Below are positions 45,957 through 57,988 of a stretch of DNA of 64,000 bases, in pieces. Positions within the stretch are counted from its first letter, which is position 1. Each line of letters begins with the position of its first letter. Made by a program: the position numbers and the translations under genes. The DNA is from Aegilops tauschii subsp. strangulata (taxonomy: Eukaryota > Streptophyta > Magnoliopsida > Poales > Poaceae): assembly GCF_002575655.3 (NCBI RefSeq), contig NC_053035.3, forward strand, positions 378,301,792-378,365,791. The letters run 5' to 3'. Under the pieces are notes generated by a model. It was not told where the DNA came from, searched no databases, and worked only from the letters and a program-made list of their open reading frames with translations.

Positions 45957-48900
45957 TCACTCGAACATTATGTCTTTTGAGCACTGACCCTCTATCAAGC
46001 GGGCGGCCTCTAGGACGTCTTCAAAATAATGCTCCGGTTCAGGACGGTCCTTGCCCTTGGGTGGACTCTTCGCCGCAACATCGATGGCCTTCATCTTCCC
46101 CCAGAATGTCTTGACTCGGGTAAAAGTCATCCGTGCACCCTCAATGCACGTCGACCGCTTCACAGCGTCGATACGCGGCACCGCGTCAACAAGCCTTTGC
46201 ACCAAACCTAAGTAGCTATTCGGAACATGCTCGGTTGGCCACAACCGGATTATGACGTTCTTCATGGCAGCGCCGGATATCCTATGAAGCTCGACCCATT
46301 GGGACATCTGTTCATTCAGCAACTGAGGGCGCTTTGATGCGCCAAACTATGACCAGAAAAGCTTCTTCATTGCGTACCCCTCTCGCGCTTGATAATACTG
46401 CGCCGCATTGGAAGAACTCTTCGGCAAGTCTAAAAACTCGTCCGAAAAACTCCACACTCGGTCAAGCTGAGCATAGTTCGGATCGCCGAACTTAGTCTGT
46501 AGCAGAAAGGGTTTACCAGCCGCAATCTCCCCAGCTTGCCGGATCTCCTCACGGGCTGCTCTGGATTCCGACCGCGCTTCTCTCGCCTCTTGTAAGGCCT
46601 TGTCCTGTTAAGCCGTTTTGGCTTCATTCTCCTCCTCCAGAAATTCACAGCGGCCAGTAGAATTTTTCAGTTCGAGCGCCATCGTAGATATCTTCTCCTC
46701 GTCTTGGCGCCGTGCAGCTTGTTCGGCTTTTAACTCAGCCGATGCCTTTTTGGCAGCCACATGGCTACACCGGGCCCGCTCCTTGGCCCGGGCCAGCTCC
46801 ACTCGAAGAACTTCAACAACGGCAGCACCATTTGCAGCCATGCATATTCCAGCATATAGATTTAAACATCATGCTTATACCACAAAACATGTATGGGGAT
46901 TGCCCCGAATACATACCTTGCAACTCGTTAAGACGCATATTGATTAACACAAGGTCATCCCCTGCTACATCAAGCTTCCGCTGCAGCTCGGCAATATCCA
47001 TAGTCTGGGAAGTAGCTAAGGGGGAAACAACCTGCGTTCAAGTTCATCAGATCAGTCCTTGAGTAATTCTTTTCGATCCTCCGTTCGCTTCCCAGTGGAA
47101 GCCAACCCGAGTCTCAGGGGCTACTACCTATACGCAGGTGCATCTTTGCAAATAAAACATAGCTGAAAACATTATATCACAAACCTCAAAACCTTTTAGC
47201 AGGCTCAAGAAGGCTTCATTCAATCCGCTCTTCGCGGACAAAATCTTCTCAACCACTGTACCCATCAAGGTACGCTGTTCCCCCGAGACAGATGCTTTTC
47301 GCAACATGTCTTGCAATATATCCGGAGCCTCCGGGTCTCCGGAAGCCGCTCTAGGAGCACAACCATCCTTTGAAGGAATCCGTTCACCCATCTCTAGAAT
47401 CGCCGTCGGCTGTGGCCAGACAGTCCGGGGCCTTTATTGCCAGCCCCAGAATCCCGGACGGTCAGAGATCCACCTTCGGGTACTGCCTCTTTTATCCCCT
47501 GCGTAGCTTGTTGATCAAGAAAAACCCTCCGCGATGACACTTCAGAGTCGTCCGCCTTATTAGGCGAGGAGGTTGGGGGAGGCGTCTCGCTCTCCATCAT
47601 CTCTGGGAGGAGACCTCCTAAAGAAGAGGATTGCCCAGAAAAACTCGGTGCCGACCTGTAAAAATGCATGGACACGTTACGTATATCTTCGGTAACGGCA
47701 AAGGAGCAGGACGCTATCAAAGTACCCCGGATTCACTTACGGTTTGGTTGAGGGCTTGTCCCCATGTTGGAGCTGTTTAACGGCGTCACTTTCCAAACCT
47801 AAGCCGCTCGACGGTGGCATCTTGCCCCTCTTGGGAGACCGCCCCTCCCAACCTTCGGAGGCGGCCCTTTTCCTCTTGCTCGGAGAAGGGATACTAGGTC
47901 CTCTTTCGCCCCTGTCTTCAGGCGAGGAAAGGTCGATTTCTCCGGACTCAGTATCCGACTTACCTCCGGAAGAAAGGTCATCTCGGGTCTTCTCACTCTC
48001 CTCTTTACCCTCCCTTGCCGGCTCCTGGTATGGTGCCGAGGCCAGCATCCTTGTTGACATAGGATTAGCTGAGTCTTCGGGAAGGGGAGCCGGACACCTA
48101 ATCCGTTCCACTTTCTTTATCTAGCCCTGAAAAAGATTGATTCGGTCAGTGTCTTACCACTGGGTGTCTGATTATGAGGTGTTCGGCGAACGGGTACTTA
48201 CCGAGGTGTCCGGATGGTTACAGTCTAGGCCGATATCTTCAGTGGTGTCCGGCCATTGCTTTCGTTTCCCGAAAAATAATCTCCACATTCCTTCGTGCGT
48301 AGTGCCGAAGAAGTGCTGAAGAGTCCGCGACCCTTCTGGATTGAACTCCCACATGCAGAGAGGCCGTCGCTGGCACGGCAGGGTCCGGCGGGCTAGCATT
48401 ACTTGAACAACGTTGACGATATTGATGTCCCTCTCAATGAGGCTTCGGATGCGACTTTGCAAAGCCCGCACCTCCTCCGTTGATCCCCAGTCCAACCCCT
48501 TATTAATCCACGATGCAAGCTGAATTGGGGGGCTGGATCGAAATGCGGGCGCAGCTGCCCACTTGGAGCCACGGGGCTCGGTGATATAGAACCACCCCTG
48601 CTGCCATAAATCAGAAGATTTGGCAAAGGATCCTTTCAGCCAAACAACGCTAGCAAGCTTGCTCACTATGGCACCACCGCACTCTGCCTGCTCCCCCTCT
48701 ATCACTTGCGGCTTCACATCGAAGGTCTTGAGCCACAAGCCGAAGTGCGGAGGAGTTCGGAGGAAGGCTTCGCACGTGAAGATAAACGCCAAGATAAGAA
48801 GAATAGAGTCCGGGGCCAGATCGTGAAAATCTTGCCCATAATAAAACATGAGCCCTCATACGAAGGGATTAAGTGCAAACCCTAACCCGCGGAAGAAGTG

Positions 48901-49071
48901 GGATACGAACACGACCCTCTCGCCGGATCTGGGGGTCGGAATAACCTGCCCCTCGGCAGGAAGCCGATGAAGGATTTCTGTGGTCAGATACCTCACCGCC
49001 CGAAGCTTTGCAATATCTCCCTCCATGTTAGAAGAAGCCACCCACTGGCCTTGACGGCTGGATCCGGACAT
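45957..49071 (-). pseudogene. Antisense multi-exon gene of element B (Transposase_28-like plus coiled coil), broken
   Basis: The ATG at 49071 starts MSGSSRQGQWVASS. Exon 1 runs to about 48206 (donor GTAAGTACCC on the minus strand). Further exons follow in the same order as in A, with acceptors TTTTTCAG near 48123 and TTTTTACAG near 47656 and donor GTAAGTG near 47736. The N-terminal domain has GERVVFVSHFFRGLGFALNPFV and CEAFLRTPPHFGLW. The C-terminal exon is coiled coil (AELKAEQAARRQDEEKIS), then WVELHRISGAAMKNVIIRLWP. It ends at 45957. Breaks: TGA at 48856-48858 where the frame simply continues, and TAG at the start of exon 2 (Trp in A). Function unknown. Confidence 0.65.
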
Positions 49072-49172
49072 GATTGGAGCTTGTGGCTATTGAAACCCGG
49101 GTGTTGGAACTTGGGGTAGCAAGGGTTGAGGAAGAAGCAAGCGTGAAAGAAAAAAAGACGGGTCTGTACCCC

Positions 49173-49180
49173 TATATAAA
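49173..49180 (-). promoter_or_regulatory. TATA-like box of the element B antisense gene
   Basis: The minus strand reads TTTATATA (context GGCCTTTATATAGGGG), about 100 bases upstream of the ATG at 49071. It is homologous in place to the box at 36248 in element A. Confidence 0.55.
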
Positions 49181-49587
49181 GGCCGCGAATATCGAACGTC
49201 TCCTCCTGGACCTTAAAACTTGCCTATTCCCAAGGAGTTGTCCCAAGCGACGGTTGGGCGACCCACATCCGGGTTGATAAGAATCCCTTAAAAAAGGGAG
49301 ACACGATCTCCGCTTGGATAAGACATGCCAATAAAACCACGTCTCGAGACATGGGACGACGGGCTAGCTAACGGTTCGAAAATAATGGCCGAGCAGGCGT
49401 GATGTCATATTACCAAAAAGTTGTCAGCGGATTGGACTCGTGAAATATTATATCCTCTGCAGTTGTGTATACAAGTCCGGATACAATCATTACATCTGAA
49501 GACTATCTTGGAGTTCAGAAAGGGGAACCCGCCTTGCAAAGCCGAAGACAATCTACACGCCGGACTCCTCGTCATTGAAGCCAGGTT

Positions 49588-49597
49588 CAGGGGCTAC
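49588..49597 (+). other. Polypurine tract of element B
   Basis: CAGGGGCTAC directly before the TG of the 3' LTR at 49598. Confidence 0.7.
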
Positions 49598-50076
49598 TGA
49601 GGGAGTCCTGGACTAAGGGGTCCTCGGGCATCCGACTTGTTATCCATGGGCCGGACTGGTGGGCTGTGAAGACATGAAGGCCGAAGACTGTACCCGTGTC
49701 CGGATAGGACTCTCCTTGGCGTGGAAGGCAAGCTTGGCGACCAACTATGAAGATTCCTTCTTATGTAACCGACTCTATGTAACCCTAGATCCCCCCGGTG
49801 TCTATATAAACCGGAGGCTGTAGTCCGGAAAGTATATACTCATTACCATAGTCATACAGGCTAGGCTTCTAGGGTTTAGCCATTACGATCTCGTGGTAGA
49901 TCAACTCTTGTAATACTCATATTCATCAAGATCAATCAAGCAGGAAGTAGGGTATTACCTCCGTAGAGAGGGCCCGAACCTGGGTAAACATCGTGTCCCC
50001 CGTCTCCTGTAACCATCGACCTTAGACGCACAGTTCGGGACCCCCTACCCGAGATCCGCCGGTTTTGACACCGACA
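49598..50076 (+). repeat. 3' LTR of element B
   Basis: 479 bp, TGAGGGAGTCCTGGACTAAG...GACACCGACA, intact at both ends, followed by GCTGT. It is the complete partner of the damaged 5' LTR at 41613. Confidence 0.9.
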
Positions 50077-52283
50077 GCTGTCTTCTCCCGCGCAAAAGCG
50101 GGTCATTAGAGCGGTAAGGGCTGTCATGGATTTAGGTCCTTCTTGACCGAGGTGGCGTGCAAGCCATTCATCCCGGACGCTGTGTTTGAAGGCCGCGAGG
50201 GCTTCTGCGTCCGGACAGTGGACGATTTGGTTCTTTTTAACTAAGAACCTAGTCCAGAGCTTCCTGGCTGACTCTCCGGGCTGCTGGACAATGTGAGTTA
50301 AGTCATCGTCATCCGGTGGCCGGACATATGTTCTTTGGAAGTTGTCACGAAAGGCGTCTTCCAAATCTTCCCAGCTGCCAATATAATTTTTTGGCAGACT
50401 GTTTAACCAGTACCGAGCTGGTCCTTTGAGTTTTAGTGGTAGGTATTTGATGGCATGAGGGTCATCTCCGCGAGCCATGTGGATATGGAGGAGGAAGTCC
50501 TCGATCCATACCGCGGGATCCGTTGTTTCGTCGTATGATTCGATATTCATGGGTTTGAACCCGTCTGGGAATTCATGCTCCATTACTTCGTCTGTGAAGC
50601 AAAGAGGGTGTGCGGTGCCTCTATGTTGGGCCACACTGCGACGTACCTCCGATAGAGTCCATTTGCAGTTTTCAGCCCGGGCGTGGCTAGGTTTGTCACG
50701 TCTGAATAGGTAGCCGTCGTCGCGTGTCGAGGCACGTCCTCGCGATCCGTAGATCGATCCTGCGTGTCCTGCTCTACTGTCCCAGTCCCGTCGAAGGTCG
50801 TATGTACAACCCCGAGCTTTTTTATTCTTGCCTTTACGGCGAGGTGGGGCGGACTGGTGTTCGGCTTGAGTTCCCGCTTTATCCGAGGCAAGTTGTGGTG
50901 GGCCTGCCGCATTGTGCGATGATGGTACGGGCTTCAGTGCCTCGTCATCGAACTGAGGTGGCAATCTACGCTTCGGGTAGCTTCTGGCTGGGCCACTAAG
51001 GTCGTATTCTTCGGCGGCCAGGACTTCGGTCCATCTATCATTGAGCAGATCTTGGTCCGCTTGAAGCTGCAGCTGCTTCATTTTCAGGCTTCTTGCAGTG
51101 GCTATTAGCCGGCGTTTGAAGCGCTCCTGCTCGAGAGGTTCCTCAGGCATGATGAAATCCTCGTTGCCGAGGCTCTCCTCTTCCTCGAAGAGCGGAAGAT
51201 AATTACTGTCCTCCGAGTCTCCGTGTATGGCCTGTTCATCAGGGCTAACTTGCCCATTTTCCCGTTCCTCCTGTTCGGAGGTTACCTTGACGGGGTCTTC
51301 ATTGTTTTCGGCATCGTCCGGAATATTATTTTTCCGGTGCCCGTATTGCAATCTTTGAAACGAGGTGACTTAGAGTGGCGTCGAGGAAGCTGGCGCTTGG
51401 GCTGTCTCTAAGGAGGTTTATCCTCAAATGGATCCTCTCTGTCATCGTCGTTAGTTTTTTCAGGCGTGTCCACCATGTATACGTCGTAGGAAGGAGTGGC
51501 CATCCGTCGTCTAGTGAATGGCGGGTTTTGGCCTTGCTCCTTGTCGGCATCATCGTCTGTACTGACGATGTCTTCGGAGCCGTAGTCAAGCATGTCGGTT
51601 AAGTCCTCGACAGTGGCTATGAAGTGGGTGGCGGGTGGGAAGCGAAATTCCCCATCACCAGCCTCCAGTTCGAACCGTACATAGTTCGGTTGTGAGTCCT
51701 CTGCCAAGGACAAGTTCTTTAATGAGTTTAGCACATCGCCCACGGGCGAGTTATGGAAGATGTCTGCGGCGCTGAACTCGAAGATCGATAAGCGATCAAG
51801 TTCGGTATCCGCGGACTCACATGGTTCGGAACTTATACCAGGAGAAGAGTCCGGAGTTCCGGTGACACGAGTATTGCATGAGGTTAAGTCCATGTGCGGC
51901 TCCAACGCCGAGGAATCTGTGGCTTCCGTGGTGGGGTTGAACCTCCAATCCTTGGATGTTGTAGTGTGCTCTGGATCTAAGGCCGGAGTGGTCACATGAG
52001 CTATCTCCTGGATGCGGTCTGACGACAGATTTAGGTCATGTTCGTCAAGGTGGCCGGGAGCGGTCGCCGCGGTCTCGAATCCGGCAAAGATCAAATCTCC
52101 ACGGATGTCCGCAACGTAGTTCAAACTCCCAAATTTAACCTGATGGCCAGGGGCGTAGCTATCGATCTGCTCCAGGTGGCCAAATGAGTTGGCCCGCCGT
52201 GCAAAGCCGCCGAACACGAAGATCTGTCCGGGGAGGAAGGTTTCTCCTTGGACATCGTCACTATCGACGGTTGAAGGGGCCAT
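50077..52283 (-). pseudogene. Gag of element A, main part, broken
   Basis: The ATG at 52283 begins MAPSTVDSDDVQGETF, closely similar to B's gag. The frame stops at 51408 (DKPP-TAA region) and continues after a frameshift (51350 to 50077) with the acidic middle part and the retrotrans_gag core (WIEDFLLHIHMARGDD, LKLKGPARYWLNSLPKNYIGSWEDLEDAF). An apparent frame running on to 49936 enters the LTR of element B and is not real there. The C-terminus continues at 41612-41196. Confidence 0.75.
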
Positions 52284-52330
52284 CGAACCTCTCCTCGACG
52301 GCACAATGGAACTCTCAATGAAAGCACCAA

Positions 52331-52401
52331 TGTCGGTGTCAAAACTGGCGGATCTCGGGTAGGGGGTCCCGAACTGTGCGTCTAAGGTCGATGGTGACAG
52401 G
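52331..52401 (-). repeat. 5' LTR of element A, part 1
   Basis: The inner 71 bases of A's 5' LTR (TGTCGGTGTCAAAACTGG... on the plus strand), cut off by element C. They end with the TSD copy ACAGG at 52397-52401. The LTR continues at 62228. Confidence 0.85.
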
Positions 52402-52872
52402 TGAGGGAGTCCTGGATTAGGGGGTCCTCGGACGGCCGGACTATATACTTTGGCCGGACTGTTGGACTATGAAGATACAAGATTGAAGACTTCATCCTGT
52501 GTCCGGGTGGGACTCTCCTTTGCGTGGAAGGCAAGCTTGGCAATTCGGATATGTAGATCTCCTCCCTTGTAGCCGACTCTGTGTAACCCTAGCCCCCTCC
52601 GGTGTCTATATAAACCGGAGGGTTTAGTCCGTAGGACAACAACAATCATAATCATAGGCTAGCTTCTAGGGTTTAGCCTCTACGATCTCGTGGTAGATCA
52701 ACTCTTGTAATACTCATATCATCAAGATCAATCAAGCAGGAAGTAGGGTATTACCTCCATCGAGAGGGCCCGAACCTTGGTAAACATTGTGTCCCCCGCC
52801 TCCTGTTACCATCCACCTTAGACGCACAGTTCGGGACCCCCTACCCGAGATCCGCCGATTTTGACACCGACA
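52402..52872 (+). repeat. 5' LTR of element C
   Basis: 471 bp, TGAGGGAGTCCTGGATTAGG...TTTTGACACCGACA, with a TATA box (GTGTCTATATAAACC) at about 52602-52616. Confidence 0.95.
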
Positions 52873-52892
52873 TTGGTGCTTTCATTGAGAGT
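52873..52892 (+). other. Primer-binding-site candidate of element C
   Basis: TTGGTGCTTTCATTGAG lies directly after the 5' LTR and is repeated in reverse at 35332-35348 and 52314-52330 for element A. TGG one base after the LTR fits pairing with the CCA end of a tRNA, but the sequence is not that of the common initiator-Met primer site, and I do not know the tRNA. Confidence 0.4.
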
Positions 52893-52919
52893 TCCACTGT
52901 GCCGTTACGATAAGGCTTG

Positions 52920-53647
52920 ATGGCTCGTCTTGTTGTCAAGGACAACATTACCTCTGGGGGAGCCCTGGCTGTAGGCCAAACTATCCGACTAGGCGGCTTC
53001 GTCATGACCGCCCGTTCGGCCGTCGCGCCGACGATGACTTCTCGGGTCATCAAAAACAGCCTCCACGCCGGCTTGGGATTCGCCGAGCAGATGGATCCAA
53101 TGGAGCTCTCTTCCTTGAACGAGCTCTTGGATCGCATCGCCGCCTTGGGAGTCGCTACGGACTATGATCGGATCGGGCTTAAACCCGACCAAAGGGAGAT
53201 TAACTCTCCGCCGGTCACCAATCAGATAGCGGTGGTGGAGGAGCAATGGAGCGATTCTTCCTCTATTTTGAGGACAAACTATGTCCGGATTCCCGAGCTC
53301 TCCGAGTCGGATACCCGTCCACGGGAGGACATGGCCCAAGCTTCGAACCTAGAATCAGACAGCGGGCCAGAACTATTGGGCAACATCCCGGAGCCCGAAC
53401 TGCCAAGTTCGGAAACTCCTCGGCCCCTGGGTCTCAGATCGGGTCAGGGTTTGGACCTAAATCTACCCACCCACCCACCCAGACATAAGTGATCTTTCCC
53501 ACATTAGACAAGAGCCCCAAGAGACAGCACATCACTATTGGGCCAGATTCCTCCTTGTAATGAGCAAGGTCAAGGACTGTCGCGAGGAAGACGCAATTTC
53601 ATTCTTTTGCAAAAATTGCACGGACAAGGGAATAGTACAGAAGTACT
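52920..53647 (+). pseudogene. Gag of element C, N-terminal part, broken
   Basis: The ATG is at 52920 (MARLVVKDNITSGGALAVGQTIRLGGFVM), 48 bases after the LTR. The start resembles the gag N-termini of A and B only in layout. A stop at 53490-53492 ends the first frame. The next part (53540-53640: ARFLLVMSKVKDCREEDAISFFCKNC) continues in other frames. There is little between the N-terminal part and the Cys-containing stretch, so a sizeable internal gag deletion is likely. Confidence 0.6.
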
Positions 53648-54688
53648 GTGCGATGGAAAAGCGCCTGGAAAACTCAAACAAAGTTCTGGGATCCTCCGGC
53701 TCTCACTAAACCCCCCGTCCGAACTAAAAGGGTGTACTCTCGTAAGTCACCCGATCTAATTACAAAGAAACCAAAGCCCACTACAGGGCGTGGAACTATA
53801 TTGGAGGGATGGCTCAATGGGCCATGCAAAATTCACAGTACACCGGATACCATGCGAACACACAGCCTTAGAGCATGTTGGATACTCCGGCAGGTGGCCA
53901 AGAGCGGCGAGGATCTCCTCATCAACAATACCACAGAGCACCATCCCATGGAAAATAACTATACAGTATTAACAGTCTTCGAGACCTTCGCCTCAAATAA
54001 TAGGCGCAAGCGAGCACTCCGCAGCCTTGCCGAAGTCTACCACGTTGCAACAATAAATCCATGGAACGATACGGCCATAACCTTCAATGCCAGTGACGAA
54101 CCTCAATTCCGAACAGCCCGAGCACCAGCCACTTTGGTACTTAGTCCAATTGTGGACGGCTTCCGGCTTACTAAAGTGCTCATGGAGGGTGGCAGCGGAT
54201 TAAACCTCATCTACGAGGAGACTCTTAGCAAAATGGAAATAGACAAGAGCTGCATTGAGCAAAGCAACACGACCTTTAGAGGAATCATCCCTAGTCGGGA
54301 GGCACGATGTGCGGGAAAAATCACACTAGATGTGGTATTCGGCACGCCGGAGAATTATAGGTCCGAAGAAATCACATTCCAAGTGGCCCCGTTCAGTAGC
54401 GGATACCACACCCTTTTAGGGCGGGAGGCATTCACGATCTTCCAAGCTATACCCCATTACGGGTACATGAAGCTCAAAATGCCCGGGCCCAATGGAATCA
54501 TCACTCTAGCTAGTGATCCGGACATAGCACTCCGCGCTGAAAATAAAACTGCCGCACTGGCCCTTGAGGCGTTATCCGAAGCCCTTGCGGCCGAAGAACT
54601 AACTACGCTGCGCTCCACAGTGGACAGGGACGATGTGATACTCGACAAAAGACCCAAGTCCACCTCTTTTAAACCAGCAGACGAATAG
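53648..54688 (+). pseudogene. Gag C-terminus and aspartic protease of element C
   Basis: This frame has a Cys/His-poor tail (KIHSTPDTMRTHSLRACW) and then a retropepsin-like domain: FRLTKVLMEGGSGLNLIY, then GRAEF-type text replaced by LGREAFTIFQAIPHYGY. The catalytic signature expected as D-G/S/T-G has Glu (EGGSG) at the Asp place, so the protease is probably inactive. The frame ends at TAG 54686-54688, where one base appears to be missing (GACGAATAG); the next frame then continues straight into reverse transcriptase. Confidence 0.7.
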
Positions 54689-55831
54689 TCAAATTCCAGG
54701 TCCACCGAACGGACCCTACAAAACAGCATCCATCGGGGCACAGCTGAACCCCACAACAGACGCCGCACTGCGGGAGTTCTTGCGCGAGAATTGGGACATC
54801 TTCGCTTGGCATCCTTCAGACATACCAGGAATCCCACGCAGGCTGGCCGAGCATAGCCTAAACATTCTAAAGGGATACAAGCCGGTCAAGCAGACTCTTC
54901 GGCGTTTCTTAGAGCCTAAGCAACAAGCCATGGGGGAGGAGCTAGCCAAGTTACTCGAGGCCGGATTCATTAGAGAAATAAAACGCCCGGACTGGCTAGC
55001 AAACCTGGTAATGGTACCAAAGAAGGACAAATCCTGGCGCCTGTGTGTCGATTTCAAGGACCTTAACAAGGCTTGTCCCAAGGATCCCTTCCCCGTCCCC
55101 CGCATCGATCAAATTATCGATGCTACCGCAGGTCACGACTCATTGTGTTTCCTCGACGCATACTCCGGATACCATCAAATTAAGATGGCGGAGTCCGATC
55201 AAGCCGCAACGGCATTCATCACTCCATACGCCCCCTTATGTTTTAACACCATGCCTTTCGGGCTCAAAAACGCCGGTGCAACCTATCAACGCATGATTCA
55301 GACATGCCTGGAAACACAAATCGGCAAAACAGTGGAGGCATACGTAGACGATGTGGTCATTAAAACCAGACACGTTGAATCCTTAATAGACGACTTGAGG
55401 CTCACATTCGACAATCTCCGAACATATGACATCAAGCTCAATCCGAAAAAATGCGTATTCGGCATGCCCACCGGAAAGCTCTTGGGCTTCATCGTTTCCA
55501 ATAGAGGAATTGAAGCAAATCCGGCTAAAATCCGAGATCTGTCACAGTTGGCTATCCCAACAGACCTCAAGAAAATCCAGAATTAACTGGATGCGTGGCT
55601 GCCTTAAGCTGCTTTATCTCCCGATTGGGAGAAAAGGCACTACCTCTTTGTCGCCTTCTCCGACGCACCGAACACTTCAAGTGGACGGATGCGGCCACGA
55701 CCGGATTGGAAGAAATAAAAGCCCTCTTGGCCAGCAACCCAATCTTGGCCGCGCGAAATATCGGCGAACCAATGCTGTTATATATAGCGGCAACACACCA
55801 AGTTGTAAGCGCAGTGCTCGTCGTCGAATGA
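54689..55831 (+). pseudogene. Reverse transcriptase and RT-linked RNase H of element C
   Basis: Reverse transcriptase motifs in order: WRLCVDFKDLNKACPKDPFP, FLDAYSGYHQI, MPFGLKNAGATYQR, the catalytic YVDD of AYVDDVVIKT (near 55338-55352) and LGFIVSNRGIEANP. A frameshift near 55580 (KKIQN-TAA) leads into the RNase H-type part (FISRLGEKALPLCRLL...FKWTDAA, 55595-55831), which ends in TGA 55829-55831 within VLVVE. It copies the element's RNA into DNA in the particle. The YVDD box is intact, but the frame is not. Confidence 0.85.
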
Positions 55832-56686
55832 GAGACGGACGGACATAAGTTCCCGCTTCAAAAGCCGGTATACTACGTATCCACTGTCCTCACTCCATGC
55901 AAATCACGGTACCCACATTATCAAAAGATAGCATGCGCGGTCTTCATGGCATCCCGGAAACTACGACACTACTTTCAAGAGTATTCAATTACGGTGGCCT
56001 CTGAAGTACCACTCAACGACATAATAAATAACCGCGATGCCATGGGCCAGATTGCTAAATGGGCTATTGAGCTCCTCCCGTTCGACATAACATACAAACC
56101 ACGGCGAGCCATTAAGTCACAAGTACTGGCTGATTTCATCGCCGAATGGACAGAAGCCGAACTCCCTAAAGAGTACGGCGCGTACTCCAATTGGATCATG
56201 CACTTTGACGGCTCTAAGATGCTGGCTGGTCTGGGGGCAGGCGTCGTCCTGACATCCCCCACCAGAGATACAGTCCAATACGTACTCCAAATATTATACA
56301 CAGACTCCAACAATGCAGCAGAATATGAGGCCCTGTTGCATGGTCTCCGGATGGCAGTCTCCATGGGCATTCAACGCCTCGAGGTGCGTGGGGATTCGAA
56401 CCTCGCAATATCTCAAATAAATGGAGACTTTGACGCCAAGGACCCAAAAATGGCGGCTTACCGCAACGCCGTCCTCAAAATGCCAGCTCGGTTCGAGGGG
56501 CTCGAATTCCAGCATGTGGTCCGAGAAAACAATCAAGCGGCGGATATCCTCGCCCGCATCGGCGCTAAGCGCGACCCTGTCCCACCTAATATCTTCTTGG
56601 AAAGGCTGTTTATGCCATCCGTGGTGTGGGAAGGGGAGACCGGCAACAACAATCCGGATCCGGCCACAACGCCAGATCCCGAATAG
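55832..56686 (+). pseudogene. RNase H / RVT_3 domain of element C
   Basis: The frame is open from 55946 to 56686. After a conserved lead-in (KLRHYFQEYSITVASE, then ITYKPRRAIKSQVLADF), the second RNase H fold shows HFDGS, AEYEALLHGL, VRGDSNL and NQAADILARIGA, which carry the usual acidic residues (D, E, D, D). It would degrade the RNA of RNA/DNA hybrids. Two RNase H-like modules in one element are typical of this Gypsy group in grasses. A TAG at 56684-56686 separates it from integrase. Confidence 0.8.
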
Positions 56687-56734
56687 TCTGACGTAATCGG
56701 AGGCTCTGCCACCGAAATAACACCTTCGGCCCAC

Positions 56735-57988
56735 GTGATTATGGTTGTCATCGCCCCGTGGACAGAACCCTTCTTGGCTTACCTAGCTAGGCAAGAACTC
56801 CCTGAGGACCCAAACGAGGCACGTTGCATTGTGCGGCGGTCTAAAGCCTACAAAGTCCACGAGGGAGAGCTGTATAAGAAAAGCGCTACCGGAGTACTTC
56901 AAAGGTGCATCACCGATGAGGAAGGACGACAACTTTTGGCAGAAATTCATGCTGGACTTGGCGGCCACCACGCCGCAGCTCGGGCCCTTGTAAGCAAGGC
57001 CTTCCGTACAGGTTTTTACTGGCCGACGGCCCGAGCAGAGGCACATGACCTCGTCCAACATTGCGTCGGTTGCCAGCTTTTTGCAAACCAAAGCCATATG
57101 CCACCTACCGCTCTCCAAACAATCCCCATTACTTGGCCCTTTGCGGTCTGGGGGCTTGATATGGTCGGACCCCTTAAAGGAGGAAGCCATAAGAAAAAGG
57201 ACCTATTGGTCATGGTGGATAAATTCACCAAATGGATAGAAGCCAAACCAGTTAAAACGGCCGAGTCTGGACCAGTGATAGACTTCATATCCGGGGTTGT
57301 ACACCGTTATGGTGTCCCCCACAACATCATCACCGATAACGGCTCGAACTTTATAGCCGACGAGGTAAAAACTTGGTGCGGCAACATGGGCACTAAGCTC
57401 GATTCTGCCTCCGTCTATCACCCCCAAACAAACGGTCAAGTCGAGCGAGCAAATGGTCTTATTATGAGCGGCATTGAACCCAGATTAGTGCGATCCTTGA
57501 AGGAATCAGATATGCACTAGGTCGAGGAGCTCGGCTCCGTACTATGGGGGCTGCGGACCACGCCGAATCGCACTACCGGATACACACCGTTTTTTATGGT
57601 GTACGGCGCAGAGGCGGTACTGCCCTGCGACATCATTCATGACTCACCTCGAGTGCGCATGTACGAAGAGAAAGAAGCCGAGCTTGATCGGCAGGATAGT
57701 TTGGACGCCCTGGAGGAGGAGCGTGACGTGGCAAAAGCCCGCTCCGCATTCTATCAGCAACAGGCTCGATGGTATCAAAGCAGAGAAGTACGGGCCAAAA
57801 CTTATAACGTTGGCGAACTCGTTCTACGCGTACCAGAGAAGAAAAAGGACAAGCTCAACCCAACTGGGAAGGTCCCTTCGTTATTGACAAAGTTCTAACC
57901 GGTGGAGCGTACCGTCTGCGGGATGCATCGGACAATCGACTTGAGCCAAACCCATGGAACGCGGCCAAACTCCGAAGGTTCTATGCCT
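56735..57988 (+). pseudogene. Integrase of element C
   Basis: The HHCC zinc-binding part (GLGGHHAAARALV...CVGCQLF) is followed by the catalytic core with WGLDMVGPL (first Asp), ITDNGSNF (second Asp) and the Glu of GQVERANG. A TAG at 57518-57520 replaces the codon after ESDMH; the frame resumes with VYGAEAVLPCDI and an RxxA-type C-terminal part. A frameshift at about 57855-57865 leads to KF-TAA at 57898, while the true C-terminus (ending RRFYA-TAA, about 57990) is in another frame. The enzyme would join the element to host DNA. Confidence 0.8.

Larger units (their letters stand above)
41613..50076 (+). mobile_element. Gypsy element B (Fatima-like, gag-only), complete with both LTRs
   Basis: The perfect 5-bp TSD GCTGT flanks it (41608-41612 and 50077-50081). 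Order: 5' LTR, gag, noncoding region, antisense gene, polypurine tract, 3' LTR. Its total length is 8464 bp. There is no protease, reverse transcriptase, RNase H or integrase, so it would depend on proteins from another element. The 5' LTR and the first bases of the leader have lost about 16 bp (TGACACCGACATTGGT). The LTRs differ at about 16 of 466 compared positions. Confidence 0.9.

Noticed and set aside
49936..50076. C-terminal end of the gag frame of element A
   Set aside because: This part reads through the LTR of element B, which is inserted at the GCTGT target, so it is not gag.
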